Source: Saprospiraceae bacterium (GTDB lineage: Bacteria; Bacteroidota; Bacteroidia; Chitinophagales; Saprospiraceae). From it: DNA of 38,097 nt. The DNA is taken from positions 1-38,097 of the forward strand of contig JAEUUU010000014.1 of the NCBI GenBank assembly GCA_016787345.1, read 5' to 3'. The first letter of the stretch is position 1. Each line of letters opens with the position of its first letter. Shown piece by piece: positions 35,580 to 38,097 of the stretch. Both the position numbers and the translations under genes were made by a program. The notes beneath the pieces are model-generated. The model saw only the letters and a list, made by a program, of their open reading frames with translations, searched no databases and was not told the origin of the DNA.

Positions 35580-36827
35580 TTAAATATCCTCCACATAGTC
35601 GAGGTCGGCATGGAAGGTTTCTTTCATCCCGATCAGGGCGGCAAAGGCTATACCCAGGCAGGCGGCGCCTACGATATACGACGCGGTGATTACGCTGCCC
35701 GTGACCGCCGCGCTTTTCAGGTATTTGAACGATTCGTTGATCGGCACCTGCATGCCGCGCGCGAAGTTGGGCACCGAAGTGGCCACGGTGGAACGCAGGT
35801 TGGTGCCAAACTGTTCGGCGCCGATGGTGACAAAAATGACCCAAAAGCCGACCGAAATACCCAGGAAAAAATGGGTGAGGTAAAAAGCCGCCGCGCTGTT
35901 GAACGGCATGGAAAGGTAAAACGTCACGGCCACCACGTCGAGCAGCAGGAACAACCACATCACTTTCAGACGGCTTTTGAGGTATTGGCTCAGCAAACCG
36001 GAAGCAATATCGCCCAGGATCAAACCGGTATAACAAGCCGCGATAGCGTTGCCGGCAGTAATGCCCGTCAGGCCTTTCACCTTGCCGAACTCGGGGGCAA
36101 AAAACACCAGAATGCCCACGACAAACCAGGTGGAAGTGCCGATAAAAATGCAGCGCAGGAATCGCACCGCGCGGTCCCAACTCGTAAACAGCGCGAAAAA
36201 ATTGCCGCGACTGACGTGTTCCTGCTGTTTCAGACGGTTAAAAATACCCGATTCGGAGACGCTGATGCGCAGCACCAACAGCAAAATTCCAAGCCCCCCG
36301 CCGATGAAATAGCAGGTACGCCAGGGAAAATTGTGCTCGATCACCCAGGCCAGCAAGGCCCCCGACAGTCCGATGGCAGCGACCAGCGTGGTGCCGTAGC
36401 CGCGTTTTTCTTTGGGCAAAACTTCACTGACCAGGGTGATGCCGGCGCCCAGTTCGCCGGCCAGCCCGATCCCGGCAACGAAACGGTAGAATGCGTAGTC
36501 GGCATAGCCCGTGGCAAATCCGTTGAGGATGTTGGCCACCGAGTACAGGGCGATGGAAAAATAAAGGACGCGCACCCGCCCCTTTTTGTCGCCCAGTACG
36601 CCCCAGAGAATCCCGCCCACGAGCAGGCCGAACATTTGCCAGTTTTGAAGCGAAAGCCCGATGTCGAAGGCCTGTTCGGCGGTAAAGCCGAGCGACAGGA
36701 GGCTTTTCTGGCGCACGAAGCCGAAAAGCAACAAATCGTAAATATCCACAAAGTAGCCCAGGGCCGCTACGATGACGGCCGCATTGAGCAGACGGTAGGA
36801 AGAGCCGGGAGTAGTCGTTGAATTCAT
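35580..36827 (-). CDS. MFS transporter (metabolite:H+ symporter-like)
   Basis: This encodes 415 residues with about twelve hydrophobic segments. VAALGYFVDIYDLLLFGFV in the first helix and the loop 2-3 motif GVLGDKKGRVRVLYFSI (family pattern G-x3-D-x2-GRR/K) are typical of the sugar/metabolite-H+ symporter group of the major facilitator superfamily. Helices 4-5 hold RFVAGIGLAGELGAGITLVSEVLPKEKRGYGTT. It probably moves an organic acid or other small anion with protons, but the substrate cannot be read from the sequence. It stands alone, and its -7 box is only 5 bases from the start codon. Confidence 0.88.
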   Translation of the reverse strand: MNSTTTPGSSYRLLNAAVIVAALGYFVDIYDLLLFGFVRQKSLLSLGFTAEQAFDIGLSLQNWQMFGLLVGGILWGVLGDKKGRVRVLYFSIALYSVANILNGFATGYADYAFYRFVAGIGLAGELGAGITLVSEVLPKEKRGYGTTLVAAIGLSGALLAWVIEHNFPWRTCYFIGGGLGILLLVLRISVSESGIFNRLKQQEHVSRGNFFALFTSWDRAVRFLRCIFIGTSTWFVVGILVFFAPEFGKVKGLTGITAGNAIAACYTGLILGDIASGLLSQYLKSRLKVMWLFLLLDVVAVTFYLSMPFNSAAAFYLTHFFLGISVGFWVIFVTIGAEQFGTNLRSTVATSVPNFARGMQVPINESFKYLKSAAVTGSVITASYIVGAACLGIAFAALIGMKETFHADLDYVEDI

Positions 36828-36832
36828 GTTGG

Positions 36833-36840
36833 CAAAATTA
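36833..36840 (-). promoter_or_regulatory. -7 box (TAATTTTG) abutting the MFS start
   Basis: This is an exact TAnnTTTG match on minus, with 5 bases between it and the ATG at 36827. Transcription would start at about the start codon. No -33 TTTG was seen at the usual distance. Confidence 0.4.
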
Positions 36841-37039
36841 GGCGGACAAGATCATTCGATTTTGTTCAACAGCATAGCCCCTTTTTTCTCCACTTGAGCC
36901 AAACTTGCCAGTTTTAGTCATAACGATGGGTTTGTAAAGGGGCGTCAAAAACCATAAGGGAGCCATTTTGTTTATACTTTCAATTAAAAATCATTTGATT
37001 TATTAAACAAAACAACTCACAACCAATCATTTTCCTCTT

Positions 37040-38077
37040 ATGTACCAATTCACTCGTACCACCGGCCAACTCCTCCGCCTATTCGTGTTTCCGGTAGCCC
37101 TGATGCTGGCTTTCACCGCCTGCCAGAAAGAAAACCTGAGCGAACAACTGCCTTCCGACAGCTCCGCCCTTGCCGGCGACCGTTCGAACAACACGATCGT
37201 CGACATCGCCCTCTCAAACCCGGATTTCAGCACCCTGGTTGCTGCTGTTGTCAAAACCAATCAGGTTGGTTTCCTCAGCAACGTAGGCCTCAACGCCACG
37301 GTGTTTGCTCCGAACAACGCCGCTTTTGCCGCACTCCCGGCGCCGTTCAACAACGCTCAGAACATTGAGAGCATCACGGACCCGAGCACGATCAACACCC
37401 TGCGCGCCATTCTGCGCTACCACGTCGCACTGGGCGCACGCACGGCCGCTCAATTGCCCAACGGCAGCTACCCGACCTACAAAAACGCCGCCACGCCCAA
37501 CGACAACGTGCTCTACATCAGCCGCGACGCTGCCGGCGCCGTGTTTGTCAACGGCAACAGCAAAGTAATCGCCGCCGACATTCAGGCCAGCAATGGCGTG
37601 ATCCACGTGGTGAACAAAGTGTTGTTCTTCCCGACGCAAGACATCGCCCAGGTAGCCATCAGCAACGGCGGCTTCACGGCCCTCGTCGCAGCCGTACAAA
37701 AAACCGGTCTGACCAACGCCCTCATGGCGCCGACCAACAATTTCACGGTATTTGCCCCGACCGACGCCGCTTTCGCAGCGCTCCCGGCCCCGCTCAACAA
37801 CGCCGCCAACATCAAGTCGATCACCGACCCAGCCACCATCAACCTGCTCCGCAACGTGCTGCGCTACCACCTCATCAGCGGCCGTGTATTCTCGGCCGAC
37901 CTGCGTGAAAATATCAACGCCCCCACCCTGCTGGCCGGCAACAACGTAAACATTACGCTCGCCGGCGGCCCGAAAGTAAAAGGCACCGGCAATGCAATGG
38001 GTTCCAACATCGTCGCTACCGACATCCTCGCCCGCAACGGCGTGATCCACGTGATCGACCAGGTGCTGCTGCCCTGA
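37040..38077 (+). CDS. Fasciclin (FAS1) domain lipoprotein, two domains
   Basis: This encodes 345 residues. The lipoprotein signal ends LMLAFTAC with Cys28. Two FAS1 domains follow at about 52-197 and 201-345. Each has the H1 motif (NATVFAPNNAAFAALP and NFTVFAPTDAAFAALP), the YH pair (LRYHVALGA and LRYHLISGR) and the H2 end (GVIHVVNKVLF and GVIHVIDQVLL). FAS1 domains mediate cell-surface adhesion; in Bacteroidota they are common on anchored lipoproteins. The two domains share long stretches (TVFAPxxAAFAALPAPxNNAxNIxSITDPxTIN), suggesting a fairly recent internal duplication. No exact TAnnTTTG box was found in the 212-base gap upstream, the nearest being TATACTTTC with one mismatch. Confidence 0.93.
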   Translation: MYQFTRTTGQLLRLFVFPVALMLAFTACQKENLSEQLPSDSSALAGDRSNNTIVDIALSNPDFSTLVAAVVKTNQVGFLSNVGLNATVFAPNNAAFAALPAPFNNAQNIESITDPSTINTLRAILRYHVALGARTAAQLPNGSYPTYKNAATPNDNVLYISRDAAGAVFVNGNSKVIAADIQASNGVIHVVNKVLFFPTQDIAQVAISNGGFTALVAAVQKTGLTNALMAPTNNFTVFAPTDAAFAALPAPLNNAANIKSITDPATINLLRNVLRYHLISGRVFSADLRENINAPTLLAGNNVNITLAGGPKVKGTGNAMGSNIVATDILARNGVIHVIDQVLLP

Positions 38078-38097
38078 TCGGCTGATTCATCCTTTGT

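Noticed and set aside
36988-37001. AAATCA-TT-TGATTT inverted repeat upstream of the FAS1 gene
   Set aside because: Six-base AT-rich arms are expected by chance and no regulator is nearby.

Overview
The window looks like chromosomal DNA of a Bacteroidota member, probably a gliding or filamentous Saprospiria-type organism (genus not determinable by eye). Supporting signs are a GldC homologue, a giant SprB-repeat surface protein with a gliding-motility/type IX secretion C-terminal domain, lipoproteins with Bacteroidota-style lipoboxes, several paralogous M16 peptidases, and repeated matches to the Bacteroidota -7 promoter box TAnnTTTG. I found no rRNA, tRNA, CRISPR array, prophage or defence island. 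Most of the window is ordinary housekeeping sequence; the unusual material is in the spaces between genes.

Layout. 1-2370 (minus) is a two-domain M16 zinc peptidase cut by the window edge, with a DUF2452 gene upstream of it. A LOG-family gene (3172) and an exported thioredoxin-fold protein with a long Pro/Thr/Ser/Ala-rich linker (3907) follow on plus. glpK and an RlmK-like rRNA methyltransferase (4927-7381) form a tight pair. They run into a REP-type palindrome cluster facing its presumed mobilising gene, a RAYT tyrosine transposase (7531-7953, minus). An SMP-30-like lipoprotein (8031) then converges on an argS-fhs pair (minus), with a 146-bp inverted octamer-repeat element between them.

The 1818-residue SprB-repeat adhesin occupies 12729-18185 (minus). 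It is followed by sppA (plus), a perfect 31-bp-arm hairpin, a DUF4442 thioesterase-like gene (minus), a YkuK/DUF458 gene, and an operon of an active M16 peptidase plus an inactive M16 lipoprotein with a LolA-like tail. yajC comes next. gldC and a small membrane protein (minus) diverge from an AddB-like PD-(D/E)XK protein (plus).

From 29329 to 33865 the minus strand carries a compact series read engB, glycerol-phosphate acyltransferase, enoyl-CoA hydratase, ferredoxin-NADP reductase, [2Fe-2S] ferredoxin. Dihydrolipoyl dehydrogenase, an MFS transporter and a two-domain fasciclin lipoprotein close the window.

Themes. (1) Envelope biology: SppA, YajC, M16 peptidases, GldC, the SprB adhesin and the FAS1 lipoprotein. 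(2) Lipid, redox and C1 metabolism: GlpK, acyltransferase, crotonase, Fdx/FNR, Lpd, Fhs. (3) An intergenic pattern: palindromic or octamer-periodic elements sit on or directly after gene stop codons (7370-7542, 8882-9027, 2512-2551, 25805-25837). Separately, several -7 boxes lie only 4-10 bases from start codons, suggesting leaderless or near-leaderless mRNAs.
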